DNA of 64,000 nt from Mycolicibacterium hippocampi (GTDB taxonomy: Bacteria; Actinomycetota; Actinomycetes; Mycobacteriales; Mycobacteriaceae): assembly GCF_010723735.1 (NCBI RefSeq), contig NZ_BLLB01000002.1, positions 4,278,001 through 4,342,000 on the forward strand, given 5' to 3'. The position numbers were made by a program, and so were the translations under genes. Under the pieces are notes generated by a model. It had not been told where the DNA came from. It saw only the letters and a program-made list of their open reading frames with translations, and ran no database searches. Shown here piece by piece: positions 35,317 to 44,159 of the stretch (the first letter of the stretch is position 1; the number at the start of each line of letters is the position of its first letter).

Positions 35317-35391
35317 TGGTGGGCGCGGACGGTATCGAACCGCCGACCGCTGGTGTGTAAAACCAGAGCTCTACCACTGAGCTACGCGCCC
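35317..35391 (-). tRNA. tRNA-Val (anticodon UAC)
   Basis: Minus-strand sequence begins GGGCGCGTAGCTCAGTGGTA and ends CGCGCCC A CCA. Acceptor stem 7 bp, D-arm AGCTC...GAGCT, anticodon stem CTGGT/ACCAG with loop TTTACAC (anticodon TAC, reads GUA and related Val codons), and T-arm GGCGG TTCGATA CCGTC allowing one mismatch. The discriminator A and CCA end are encoded. All four arms fold. Confidence 0.97.
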
Positions 35392-35437
35392 GATCCCGGG
35401 CAGGCTACACGCACCTCGCCTGCCACCGGAAATTCTC

Positions 35438-35902
35438 TCAGCCCGGTCGCAACGCGGCCAGCGCATGTGACCACACGGCGCGGTCGCGCATCTCGCCGGG
35501 CTGCTTGCATTCGGCGAAGCGGATCACTCCCGAGCGGTCCACCGCGAAGGTCCCCCGGTTGGCGAACCCGCTCTCGTCGTTGAACACGCGATAGGCCTGG
35601 CTGACCGCGCCGTGCGGCCAGAAGTCGGCCAGCACCGGGAACGTGAAGCCGCGCTGGGCCGCCCACACCTTGTGCGTCGGCGACGGTCCCACCGAGATGG
35701 CCAGCGTGGCGGTCTCGTCGTTGACGAAATCGTCCGGGTGATCGCGGATCTCGTCCAGCTCACGGGCACAGATGCTGGTGAACGCGAGCGGGAAGAAGAC
35801 CAGCAGCACGTTCTTGGCACCACGAAGGGAGCTCAGCGTCACCGGCTGGTTGTTCTGATCCTTGAGCGTGAAGTCCGGTGCGTCCTCGCCGACACCAAGC
35901 AC
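35438..35902 (-). CDS. ahpE: One-cysteine peroxiredoxin AhpE
   Basis: 154-aa thioredoxin-fold peroxidase that reduces peroxides and peroxynitrite. The peroxidatic site is Cys45 with Thr42 and Pro38 (FFPLAFTSICARELDEIRD) and the conserved Arg later (FAVDRSGVIRFAE). Length and the Cys position match M. tuberculosis AhpE, which is recycled by mycothiol/mycoredoxin. No resolving Cys is obvious, consistent with the 1-Cys class. It is followed downstream by tRNA-Val. Confidence 0.95.
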   Translation of the reverse strand: MLGVGEDAPDFTLKDQNNQPVTLSSLRGAKNVLLVFFPLAFTSICARELDEIRDHPDDFVNDETATLAISVGPSPTHKVWAAQRGFTFPVLADFWPHGAVSQAYRVFNDESGFANRGTFAVDRSGVIRFAECKQPGEMRDRAVWSHALAALRPG

Positions 35903-35937
35903 GCGCTACCGCTGCCGTCTGCTCTTCGCGCAAGCGC

Positions 35938-36411
35938 TCATCGCTGCTTGGTGATGGCGTTTGCCTTCGGCTGCACCAGACGACTGGCGGACCAGTCCCC
36001 CAGGTTCGCCGACGATGTCTGCATCAGTCCCGCAGTCGGTGCCGACTCCGCGATCTCGGCCGGCTGCACGTGCCCGGCCTTGCCGGTCTTGGGAGTGACG
36101 ACCCAGATGACGCCGTCGTCGGCAAGCGGGGTGATCGCATCCATCAGCGTGTCGACGAGGTCGCCGTCCCCGTCACGCCACCACAGGAGCACCACGTCGA
36201 TGACTTCGTCGGAGTCCTCGTCGAGCAGGTCTGCGCCGCACGCATCCTCGATGGCGAACCGGATGTCGTCGTCGGTGTCCTCGTCCCAGCCCAGTTCCTG
36301 CACGACCTGATCTTTTTCGATGCCCAGTCTCTGGGCGTAGTTCGGGGGGTCACCCGCCGAGACCACCTTCAGTCCTCCTTCAGCCGACTCGCTCATTGTG
36401 CGCTGTGTCAT
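35938..36411 (-). CDS. DUF3052 protein (Rv2239c-like)
   Basis: 157-aa conserved actinobacterial protein of unknown function. Visible: PPNYAQRLGIEKDQVVQELGW, a strongly acidic middle (EDTDDDIRFAIEDACGADLL, EDSDEVIDVVLLWWRDGDGDL) and DGVIWVVTPKTGKAGHVQPAEI near the C-terminus. A second ATG five codons in (36396) is an alternative start. It lies between ahpE and the lipoprotein gene, the same order as in M. tuberculosis. No catalytic motif is seen; the acidic character suggests protein-protein contact. Confidence 0.88.
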   Translation of the reverse strand: MTQRTMSESAEGGLKVVSAGDPPNYAQRLGIEKDQVVQELGWDEDTDDDIRFAIEDACGADLLDEDSDEVIDVVLLWWRDGDGDLVDTLMDAITPLADDGVIWVVTPKTGKAGHVQPAEIAESAPTAGLMQTSSANLGDWSASRLVQPKANAITKQR

Positions 36412-36470
36412 GTTCGTCTCGCCCTATCGTCGCACGGCCTGCTGCGTCAGCGGACGTGTGATGGCAGGTT

Positions 36471-37049
36471 TCATCGGTATGCCGCGTCGCATCGGTCCAG
36501 CGCGACGGTCTTGGAGTCATTCAGTCGGGTGATCGCGGAGTTGAATTCCTCGGTCCCGTAATTGCCCACGATGGCGGTCGCGACGGCCCGCGCGGCATCC
36601 ACCCAGCCGTTGAGCGCGTCCCGCAGTTCGGGGGGCAGCAGGTCGGACACGGTGCCCCCGACCAGGTCGGCGCTGAGGTTCAGCGCGTCCACCGCCGGAC
36701 CGGCGGTGCGTGCGATGTCGGCGGGGTTGGAGTTGAATGCGGCGACGTAGGTGTTGACAGCGCCGATGGCATCGGCGCTGCTCGAGCTCATCGCCTCGCA
36801 GGAGGTCTGGATCGCCTCGGTGGTCAAGGTCTGCTGGCGTTCGGCCTCGCGGGCGCTCGAACTGGCCGCAGACTCCTCGAGCGAGGCCGACACCGATGCC
36901 CGGTACAGGGGAGCCTCACCTTCGGCCACCGCGGCGTCGCCGTCGGTGACGCTGGTGCACCCGACGATGATCATCGCCAGCGCCGCCAGGATGCCGGTGA
37001 CGAAGCCGGCGACCCGGGCACGGGGCGCGCTCAGCCAACCCATCAGCAC
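36471..37049 (-). CDS. Putative lipoprotein (Rv2240c-like)
   Basis: 192 aa. A hydrophobic signal (VAGFVTGILAALAMIIVGC) ends in a lipobox-like IVGC, so a lipid anchor at Cys31 is likely. The mature part is Ala/Ser-rich and helical with a second Cys near residue 83 and one near the C-terminus (LDRCDAAYR) that may pair. By position (between DUF3052 and aceE) and size it corresponds to M. tuberculosis Rv2240c. It is divergent from aceE with about 195 bp between starts that hold the aceE leader. Function unknown. Confidence 0.8.
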   Translation of the reverse strand: MLMGWLSAPRARVAGFVTGILAALAMIIVGCTSVTDGDAAVAEGEAPLYRASVSASLEESAASSSAREAERQQTLTTEAIQTSCEAMSSSSADAIGAVNTYVAAFNSNPADIARTAGPAVDALNLSADLVGGTVSDLLPPELRDALNGWVDAARAVATAIVGNYGTEEFNSAITRLNDSKTVALDRCDAAYR

Positions 37050-37244
37050 CGTGCAGACGTTACCGGTTCACCTGTCGGTCCACACGCACGTTCGGGTGCT
37101 GATCGACGGTTCCCCGCACTCCCGCCACCCCTTCGTCGCGGATGGGGCAGGATTGGACGAGGATGGGACCATCCGGGCGCGAGAAGCGAGGCAAACCCAC
37201 TTCGCGGATCGCGCACATTTACCCCGCCTAACAAGGAGCGGAAG

Positions 37245-40034
37245 TTGACCACCGAGTTCGTGCGCCAGGATCTGGCCCAAAACTCCAGCAGCACAAGCGA
37301 ACCCGACCGGGTTCGGGTCATCCGGGAAGGTGTCGCGTCGTATCTGCCGGACATCGATCCCGAGGAGACCGGCGAGTGGCTCGAGTCCTTCGACGACCTT
37401 CTCGACCGATCCGGGCCCGCCCGCGCCCGCTACCTGATGTTGCGGTTGCTCGAGCGCGCCGGAGAGCAGCGCGTCGCCATCCCGGCGTTGACCTCCACCG
37501 ACTACGTCAACACCATCCCGACCGAGCTGGAGCCGTGGTTCCCCGGCGACGAGGACGTCGAACGCCGCTACCGCGCCTGGATCCGCTGGAACGCCGCGAT
37601 CATGGTGCACCGGGCTCAGCGGCCTGGAGTCGGTGTCGGCGGCCATATTTCGACCTACGCGTCCTCGGCGGCTCTCTACGAGGTGGGGTTCAACCACTTC
37701 TTCCGCGGTAAGTCGCACCCCGGCGGCGGAGATCAGATCTTCATCCAGGGCCACGCGTCGCCGGGCATCTACGCCCGGGCGTTCCTGGAGGGAAGACTCA
37801 GCTCCGATCAACTCGACGGTTTCCGGCAGGAGCACAGCCACCCCGGCGGGGGTATCCCGTCCTATCCGCATCCGCGCCTGATGCCCGATTTCTGGGAGTT
37901 CCCCACGGTGTCGATGGGCCTGGGCCCGATGAACGCCATCTATCAGGCCCGGTTCAACCACTATCTGCACGACCGCGGCATCAAGGACACCTCCAACCAG
38001 CATGTGTGGGCGTTCCTGGGCGACGGCGAGATGGACGAGCCGGAAAGCCGCGGCCTGACCCACGTCGCGGCGCTCGAAGGGCTGGACAACCTGACCTTCG
38101 TCGTCAACTGCAACCTGCAGCGTCTCGACGGCCCGGTACGCGGCAACGGCAAGATCATCCAGGAGCTGGAGTCGTTCTTCCGCGGTGCCGGCTGGAACGT
38201 GATCAAGGTGGTGTGGGGCCGCGAGTGGGATGCGCTGCTGCATGCCGACCGTGACGGCGCGCTGGTCAACCTGATGAACACCACCCCGGACGGGGACTAC
38301 CAGACGTACAAGGCCAACGACGGCGGCTACGTCCGCGACCACTTCTTCGGACGTGACCCGCGGACCAAGGCGCTGGTCGAGCCGATGTCGGACACCGAGA
38401 TCTGGAACCTCAAGCGCGGCGGTCACGACTACCGCAAGGTCTACGCCGCCTACCACGCCGCGATGGAGCACAAGGGCCAGCCGACGGTGATCCTGGCCAA
38501 GACGATCAAGGGTTACTCGCTGGGCTCGCATTTCGAGGGCCGCAACGCCACCCACCAGATGAAGAAGCTGGCGCTGGAGGATCTGAAGAACTTCCGCGAC
38601 GCCCAGCGCATCCCGGTCAGCGACGAGAAGCTCGAGGCCGACCCCTATCTGCCGCCGTACTACCACCCCGGGCCGGAGGCGCCGGAGATCCGGTACCTGC
38701 TCGATCGCCGACGAGCGCTGGGCGGGTTCCTGCCCGAGCGGCGCACCAAGTCCAAGCCCCTGACCCTCCCCGCCCGCGACGCCTACAAGGCGTTGAAGAA
38801 GGGTTCGGGCAAGCAGGAGGTCGCCACCACCATGGCGACGGTCCGCACGTTCAAGGAGATCCTGCGCGACAAGAACATCGGGGACCGGATCGTGCCGATC
38901 ATCCCCGACGAGGCGCGCACCTTCGGCATGGACTCGTGGTTCCCGAGCCTGAAGATCTACAACCGCAACGGGCAGCTGTACACCTCGGTGGACGCCGAAC
39001 TGATGCTGGCCTACAAGGAAAGCGAAGTCGGGCAGATCCTGCACGAGGGCATCAACGAGGCCGGGTCGATGGGCACCTTCATCGCCGCAGGCTCGTCGTA
39101 TGCCACCCACAACGAGCCGATGATCCCCATCTACATCTTCTACTCGATGTTCGGGTTCCAGCGCACCGGTGACAGCTTCTGGGCGGCCGCCGACCAGATG
39201 GCGCGCGGGTTCGTCCTGGGCGCCACCGCGGGCCGCACCACGCTCGTCGGCGAGGGACTGCAGCACGCCGACGGGCATTCGCTGCTGCTGGCCTCCACCA
39301 ACCCGGCCGCGGTGGCCTACGACCCCGCGTTCGCCTACGAGATCGCCTACATCATCGAAAGCGGCCTGGACCGGATGTACGGCAAGAACCCCGAGAACGT
39401 GTACTTCTACATCACGATCTACAACGAGCCCTACTCCCAGCCGCCCGAGCCGGAAGGACTCGATGTCGACGGGTTGCTGCGCGGCATCTACCGCTACCAG
39501 CAGGCGCCGGAGAAGAAGTCCCATGCGGCACAGATCCTGGTGTCCGGCGTGGCGATGCCCTCGGCGCTCAAGGCCGCCCAGATGCTCGCCGCGGAATGGG
39601 ATGTCGCCGCCGACGTGTGGTCGGTGACCAGCTGGAACGAACTCAACCGCGACGGCGTGGCGATCGAGAAGGAGCGGCTGCGCCACCCCGACCGCGAGCC
39701 CGGTACGCCGTATGTCACCAAGGCGCTCGCCGAAGCGGCCGGCCCGGTGGTGGCGGTCTCGGACTGGATGCGTGCGGTGCCCGAACAGATCAGGCCCTGG
39801 GTGCCCGGCACCTACGTCACCCTCGGCACCGACGGTTTCGGCTTCTCCGACACCCGACCCGCCGCGCGCCGTTACTTCAACACCGACGCCGAGTCGATCG
39901 TCGTAGCAGTGCTGGAAGGCCTGGCCCGCGACGGCAACATCGACATGTCGGCGGCGGTCGAGGCCGCGAAGAAGTACGAGATCGACGATGTGATGGCGGC
40001 GCCGGAGCAGACGTCGGACCCCGGAGTCGCGTAA
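37245..40034 (+). CDS. aceE: Pyruvate dehydrogenase E1, homodimeric type
   Basis: Thiamine-diphosphate enzyme that decarboxylates pyruvate and acetylates the lipoyl groups of the E2 component, feeding acetyl-CoA. 929 aa. The ThDP/Mg motif is GDGEMDEPES followed by NLTFVVNCN near residues 258-290; HISTYASSAALYEVGFNHFF and the C-terminal transketolase-like half are typical. The start is TTG 37245 after AACAAGGAGCGGAAG. It needs the lipoate made by lipB/lipA at the left edge of the window. M. tuberculosis has the same aceE-mabR-fabD order. Confidence 0.97.
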   Translation: MTTEFVRQDLAQNSSSTSEPDRVRVIREGVASYLPDIDPEETGEWLESFDDLLDRSGPARARYLMLRLLERAGEQRVAIPALTSTDYVNTIPTELEPWFPGDEDVERRYRAWIRWNAAIMVHRAQRPGVGVGGHISTYASSAALYEVGFNHFFRGKSHPGGGDQIFIQGHASPGIYARAFLEGRLSSDQLDGFRQEHSHPGGGIPSYPHPRLMPDFWEFPTVSMGLGPMNAIYQARFNHYLHDRGIKDTSNQHVWAFLGDGEMDEPESRGLTHVAALEGLDNLTFVVNCNLQRLDGPVRGNGKIIQELESFFRGAGWNVIKVVWGREWDALLHADRDGALVNLMNTTPDGDYQTYKANDGGYVRDHFFGRDPRTKALVEPMSDTEIWNLKRGGHDYRKVYAAYHAAMEHKGQPTVILAKTIKGYSLGSHFEGRNATHQMKKLALEDLKNFRDAQRIPVSDEKLEADPYLPPYYHPGPEAPEIRYLLDRRRALGGFLPERRTKSKPLTLPARDAYKALKKGSGKQEVATTMATVRTFKEILRDKNIGDRIVPIIPDEARTFGMDSWFPSLKIYNRNGQLYTSVDAELMLAYKESEVGQILHEGINEAGSMGTFIAAGSSYATHNEPMIPIYIFYSMFGFQRTGDSFWAAADQMARGFVLGATAGRTTLVGEGLQHADGHSLLLASTNPAAVAYDPAFAYEIAYIIESGLDRMYGKNPENVYFYITIYNEPYSQPPEPEGLDVDGLLRGIYRYQQAPEKKSHAAQILVSGVAMPSALKAAQMLAAEWDVAADVWSVTSWNELNRDGVAIEKERLRHPDREPGTPYVTKALAEAAGPVVAVSDWMRAVPEQIRPWVPGTYVTLGTDGFGFSDTRPAARRYFNTDAESIVVAVLEGLARDGNIDMSAAVEAAKKYEIDDVMAAPEQTSDPGVA

Positions 40035-40077
40035 GCGACGACATTCGGCCAGGGCGTCGCCTGATACCACGAGTTCC

Positions 40078-40094
40078 TTGGAGGGATTCCCCAA
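40078..40094 (+). promoter_or_regulatory. Candidate operator upstream of mabR
   Basis: A 17-bp near-perfect palindrome, TTGGAGGGATTCCCCAA, lies 21 bp before the mabR start and is followed by AAAAACAGG. Its location suits autoregulation. It does not share the arms of the site before fabD (41447-41467), so common recognition is uncertain. Confidence 0.4.
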
Positions 40095-40115
40095 AAACAG
40101 GCGTAGATTTTAGGG

Positions 40116-41405
40116 ATGACCGACAACAATCGGTTCATCCCGCCGCGATCGACGGTCGAAGTGCTGGAGAACGTTCCCGAGTCCGCACTGCGCCGGCTCA
40201 AGCAGTACTCCGGACGGTTGGCCACCCAAGCCGTGCACTACATGGAGGAACGGCTGCCGTTCTTCGCCGACCTGGAGGCGTCGCAACGGGCCAGTGTCCA
40301 GCTGGTGGTACAGACCGCGATCGTCAACTTCGTCGAGTGGATGCGTAATCCCCAGAGCGACGTGAGCTACACCGCGCAGGCGTTCGAGGTGGTACCCCAG
40401 GATCTGCGCCGGCGCATCGCGCTGCGCCAGTCCGTCGAGATGGTGCGCATCACGATGGAGTTCTTCGAGGAAGTGGTGCCGCTGCTGGCGCGCTCCGAGG
40501 AGCAACTGACCGCGCTGACCGCGGGCATCCTGCGCTACAGCCGGGACCTCGCCTTCGCCGCTGCCAGCGCGTACGCCGACCAGGCCGAGGCCCGCGGCGC
40601 GTGGGACACCCGGATGGAGGCCAACCTGGTCGACGCCGTCGTCCGCGGCGACCTCGGCCCGGAGTTGCAGTCCCAGGCCGCCGCGCTGAACTGGGACGCC
40701 ACCGCTCCCGCGACGGTCCTGGTCGGGACGCCGCAACCCGGCCGGATGGACTTCGCCAGCGACGACGTCCACGACGTGGCCAAGCGCAACGGCCGGGCCG
40801 CCCTGTCCGACGTCCACGGCACCTGGCTGGTCACCATCGTCTCCGGCGGACTGTCACCGACCGATCGCTTCCTCTCGGAGTTGATGAAGGTCTTCGACGC
40901 CGGGCCGGTGGTGGTCGGGCCGACGGCGCCGACGCTGGGCGCGGCGCACCGCAGCGCCACCGAGGCGATCGCCGGGATGAACGCGGTGGCCGGCTGGGCG
41001 GGCGCCCCGCGGCCGGTGGCGGCCCGCGAGTTGCTGCCCGAGCGGGCACTGTTGGGTGACGCCACCGCGGCGGTGGCACTCGAAGCCGAGGTGATGCGGC
41101 CGCTCTCGGACGCCGGCCCGGCATTGATGGAGACGTTGGACGCCTACCTGGACTCCGGCGGCGCCATCGAGGCTTGCGCACGCAAATTGTTCGTTCATCC
41201 AAATACCGTCAGGTATCGGCTCAAACGGATCGCGGATTTCACGGGCCGCGATCCGACGGTTCCGCGCGACTCCTATGTGTTGCGGGTGGCCTCCACGGTG
41301 GGCAGGCTGACCCGCCAGGCTCAGCAGTCGACCTCTGCGGTCGGCGGATCCGCACAGGCCGCAGGTGTTACTCCAGTCACACTCGCGGACCAAACGGGCG
41401 CATGA
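40116..41405 (+). CDS. mabR: MabR, transcriptional regulator of the FAS-II operon (PucR/CdaR type)
   Basis: 429 aa. The N-terminal half is a helical sensory region (RRLKQYSGRLATQAVHYMEE, MVRITMEFFEEVVPLL), the middle is a GGDEF-like CdaR region, and the C-terminus is a PucR-type helix-turn-helix (ARKLFVHPNTVRYRLKRIADFTGRD). The orthologue in the same place in M. tuberculosis (Rv2242) is known as MabR, a regulator of mycolic-acid fabD-acpM-kasA-kasB-accD6 transcription. The gap to fabD (about 130 bp) contains a strong inverted repeat that could be its target. Confidence 0.93.
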   Translation: MTDNNRFIPPRSTVEVLENVPESALRRLKQYSGRLATQAVHYMEERLPFFADLEASQRASVQLVVQTAIVNFVEWMRNPQSDVSYTAQAFEVVPQDLRRRIALRQSVEMVRITMEFFEEVVPLLARSEEQLTALTAGILRYSRDLAFAAASAYADQAEARGAWDTRMEANLVDAVVRGDLGPELQSQAAALNWDATAPATVLVGTPQPGRMDFASDDVHDVAKRNGRAALSDVHGTWLVTIVSGGLSPTDRFLSELMKVFDAGPVVVGPTAPTLGAAHRSATEAIAGMNAVAGWAGAPRPVAARELLPERALLGDATAAVALEAEVMRPLSDAGPALMETLDAYLDSGGAIEACARKLFVHPNTVRYRLKRIADFTGRDPTVPRDSYVLRVASTVGRLTRQAQQSTSAVGGSAQAAGVTPVTLADQTGA

Positions 41406-41446
41406 CAGATTGCAGTCCGGTCTCAGTGGAGTCCCATCACATGCGG

Positions 41447-41467
41447 TTTTGTGGAGTACCTACAAAA
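41447..41467 (+). promoter_or_regulatory. Candidate MabR operator upstream of fabD
   Basis: TTTTGT-N9-ACAAAA inverted repeat inside a larger dyad (GGTTTTGTGG...CCTACAAAAACC, 41445-41470) in the only sizeable gap between mabR and fabD. It ends 66 bp before the fabD start, and the downstream stretch to the start is AT-rich for this genome, as expected of a promoter. Binding by MabR is inference. Confidence 0.6.
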
Positions 41468-41533
41468 ACCTAAGACAAGGTTCATAATCTCTTACACCGT
41501 TCAAAACCGACTTCTCAATGTTTCCTTAGAGAC

Positions 41534-42499
41534 GTGCCCCAGAAGACTGTGCTTGCCTTCCTCGCGCCCGGACAGGGTTCGCAGACTCCCGGCATGCTCG
41601 CCGACTGGCTCGAGCTGCCCGGAGCCGCCGAGCGCATTGCGGCGTGGTCCGACATCAGTGGCCTCGACCTGGCCCGTCTGGGCACCACCGCCACCGCCGA
41701 AGAGATCACCGACACGGCGGTGACGCAGCCGCTCGTCGTGGCGGCGACGCTGCTCGCCCACGAGGAGCTCACCAAGCGCGCCAACCTGGCCGAGGGCGGC
41801 GAGGACACCACGATCATCGCGGCCGGACACTCGGTCGGTGAGATCGCCGCCTACGCGATCGCCGGCGTCATCTCCGCCGACGAGGCCGTCTCGCTGGCCG
41901 CCACCCGCGGCGCTGAGATGGCCAAAGCCTGCGCGCTCGAGCCCACCGGGATGTCGGCACTGCTCGGCGGTGACGAAGCCGAGGTGCTCGCCCGCCTGGA
42001 GGCCCTGGACCTCGTTCCCGCCAACCGCAACGCAGCCGGGCAGATCGTCGCCGCAGGCGCGGTGTCGGCACTCGAGAAGCTGGCCGAGGATCCGCCGGCG
42101 CGTGCCCGGGTCCGGCGCCTCGCCACGGCGGGCGCGTTCCACACCCAATACATGGCCTCGGCGCTTGCCGGGTACACCGCGGTTGCCGATCGAATCGCGC
42201 CGGCTGAGATCTCCTCGCCCAACGTCAAGCTACTGTCGAACGCCGACGGCCGCCCGGTCTCGTCCGCTGCCGATGCGATGACCAAGCTGGTGGCCCAGAT
42301 GACCAAGCCGGTCCGTTGGGACCTGTGCACCGCGACCATGCGCGAGTTGTTCGAGCAAGCGGACAACTCGGCGATCGTCGAGTTCCCCCCGGCGGGAACA
42401 CTGACCGGGATCGCCAAACGCGAATTGAAGGGAACCCCGACCCACCCCATCAAGTCCCCCGCCGATCTGGACGGACTTGTGGAATCCCTCCGCAACTGA
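41534..42499 (+). CDS. fabD: Malonyl-CoA:ACP transacylase FabD
   Basis: Moves malonyl from CoA to AcpM for FAS-II elongation. 321 aa. Motifs: FLAPGQGSQTPGML at the N-terminus, nucleophile Ser100 in GHSVGEIAAYA, the catalytic His in ATAGAFHTQYMA and the NAAGQIV region. GTG 41534 is used; a start a few codons later is possible because the M. tuberculosis protein begins close to LAPGQGSQ. First gene of the FAS-II operon, 65 bp before acpM. Confidence 0.97.
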   Translation: MPQKTVLAFLAPGQGSQTPGMLADWLELPGAAERIAAWSDISGLDLARLGTTATAEEITDTAVTQPLVVAATLLAHEELTKRANLAEGGEDTTIIAAGHSVGEIAAYAIAGVISADEAVSLAATRGAEMAKACALEPTGMSALLGGDEAEVLARLEALDLVPANRNAAGQIVAAGAVSALEKLAEDPPARARVRRLATAGAFHTQYMASALAGYTAVADRIAPAEISSPNVKLLSNADGRPVSSAADAMTKLVAQMTKPVRWDLCTATMRELFEQADNSAIVEFPPAGTLTGIAKRELKGTPTHPIKSPADLDGLVESLRN

Positions 42500-42564
42500 C
42501 CATCACATCCCCGCAGTTCGTACGTTCCGTAACAAGTAACAACACACAGATAGAAGGAGCCACC

Positions 42565-42864
42565 GTGCCCGCCACTCAGGACGAAATCATTGCCGGCCTC
42601 GCCGAGATCATCGAAGAGGTCACCGGTATCGAGCCTTCCGAGGTCACGCCCGAGAAGTCGTTCGTCGACGACCTGGACATCGACTCGCTGTCGATGGTCG
42701 AGATCGCTGTGCAGACCGAGGACAAGTACGGCGTGAAGATCCCCGACGAGGACCTCGCCGGTCTGCGCACCGTCGGCGACGTCGTCGCCTACATCCAGAA
42801 GCTCGAGGCTGAGAACCCCGAAGCCGCCGCGGCCATCCGGGCGCAGATCACGGGTGACAAGTGA
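42565..42864 (+). CDS. acpM: Meromycolate acyl carrier protein AcpM
   Basis: 99-aa carrier protein that holds growing meromycolate chains on phosphopantetheine. The attachment site is Ser41 in DLDIDSLSMVE, the same position as in M. tuberculosis AcpM. It has the mycobacterial C-terminal extension (after LEAENPEAAAAIRA). GTG 42565 follows AGAAGGAG with good spacing; the frame stays open far upstream but with no conservation, so the longer form was rejected. The stop overlaps the kasA start by 4 nt. Confidence 0.98.
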   Translation: MPATQDEIIAGLAEIIEEVTGIEPSEVTPEKSFVDDLDIDSLSMVEIAVQTEDKYGVKIPDEDLAGLRTVGDVVAYIQKLEAENPEAAAAIRAQITGDK

Positions 42865-44111
42865 CCAGACCTTCCACTGCTAACGGCGGTTACCCCAATG
42901 TGGTGGTGACCGCTGTAACAGCGACGACGTCGATCGCGGCGGACATCGAGAGCACGTGGAAGGGCTTGTTGGCCGGCGAGAGCGGAATCCACGTCCTCGA
43001 GGACGACTTCATCACCAAGTGGGACCTGCCGGTCAAGATCGGTGGGCACCTGAAGGAACCGCTCGACCCGCTGATGACGCGGCTCGACCTGCGCCGGATG
43101 TCCTACGTCCAGCGGATGTCGAAGTACCTGGGCAACCAGCTCTGGGAGACCGCGGGTTCGCCCGAGGTCGACCCGGACCGCTTCGCGGTGGTCATCGGCA
43201 CCGGTCTGGGCGGCGGCGAGAAGATCGTCGAGACGTACGACGCGATGAACGAGGGCGGGCCCCGCAAGGTGTCCCCGCTCGCCGTTCAGATGATCATGCC
43301 GAACGGCGCCGCTGCCGTCGTCGGCCTCGCACTGGGCGCCCGCGCCGGGGTCATCACCCCGGTGTCGGCGTGCTCGTCGGGGTCCGAGGGCATCGCCCAC
43401 GCCTGGCGGCAGATCGTCATGGGTGACGCGGACATCGCCGTCTGTGGCGGTGTGGAAGGCGGCATCGAGGCACTGCCCATCGCGGCGTTCTCGATGATGC
43501 GCGCCATGTCGACCCGCAACGACGATCCGGAAGGCGCGTCGCGGCCGTTCGACAAGAACCGCGACGGGTTCGTCTTCGGCGAAGCCGGCGCGCTGATGGT
43601 CATCGAGACCGAAGAGCACGCCAAGGCCCGTGGCGCCAAGCCCCTGGCCCGGCTGCTCGGCGCGGGCATCTCATCGGACGCCTACCACATGGTGGCACCG
43701 GCGCCGGACGGTCTGCGGGCCGCCCACGCGATGAAGCGGGCGATGGAGACGGCGGGCTTGTCCCCCGAGGACATCAGCCACGTCAACGCGCACGCCACGT
43801 CCACCTCGATCGGTGACCTGGCCGAGGCCAACGCCATCAGGGCCGCCGGTGTGGAACACGCCGCGGTGTACGCGCCGAAGTCGGCGCTGGGTCACTCGAT
43901 CGGCGCAGTCGGCGCCCTGGAGTCGATCCTGACGGTGCTCGCACTGCGCGACGGTGTCATCCCGCCGACGCTCAACTACGAGACCCCCGACCCCGAGATC
44001 GGTCTCGATGTCGTCGCAGGTGAGCCTCGATATGGGGAATACCAGTACGCCATCAACAATTCGTTCGGGTTCGGCGGCCACAATGTGGCATTGGCCTTCG
44101 GTCGTTACTAG
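42861..44111 (+). CDS. kasA: Beta-ketoacyl-ACP synthase KasA
   Basis: Condensing enzyme of FAS-II that elongates acyl-AcpM with malonyl-AcpM; target of thiolactomycin in M. tuberculosis. 416 aa, the same length as that orthologue. Catalytic Cys171 (VSACSSGSEG), His in NAHATSTSIGD, Lys in YAPKSALGHS with the following His. GTG 42861 overlaps the acpM stop (GTGA). KasB follows after a 48-bp gap. Confidence 0.98.
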   Translation: MTRPSTANGGYPNVVVTAVTATTSIAADIESTWKGLLAGESGIHVLEDDFITKWDLPVKIGGHLKEPLDPLMTRLDLRRMSYVQRMSKYLGNQLWETAGSPEVDPDRFAVVIGTGLGGGEKIVETYDAMNEGGPRKVSPLAVQMIMPNGAAAVVGLALGARAGVITPVSACSSGSEGIAHAWRQIVMGDADIAVCGGVEGGIEALPIAAFSMMRAMSTRNDDPEGASRPFDKNRDGFVFGEAGALMVIETEEHAKARGAKPLARLLGAGISSDAYHMVAPAPDGLRAAHAMKRAMETAGLSPEDISHVNAHATSTSIGDLAEANAIRAAGVEHAAVYAPKSALGHSIGAVGALESILTVLALRDGVIPPTLNYETPDPEIGLDVVAGEPRYGEYQYAINNSFGFGGHNVALAFGRY

Positions 44112-44159
44112 GAGACCCGACCGAGACGTTTGATCGGAGAAAGGACGCGCAGCTCACCC

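Noticed and set aside
37068..40094. A very long open frame (1008 codons) antisense to aceE
   Set aside because: Antisense frames of this length are common in GC-rich DNA with strong third-position bias. Its translation is His/Arg/Val/Gly-rich with no domain, and aceE on the plus strand is certain.
42316..42564. N-terminal extension of AcpM by 83 residues
   Set aside because: The extension overlaps fabD, lacks similarity to carrier proteins, and GTG 42565 has a strong Shine-Dalgarno and places Ser41 as in known AcpM.
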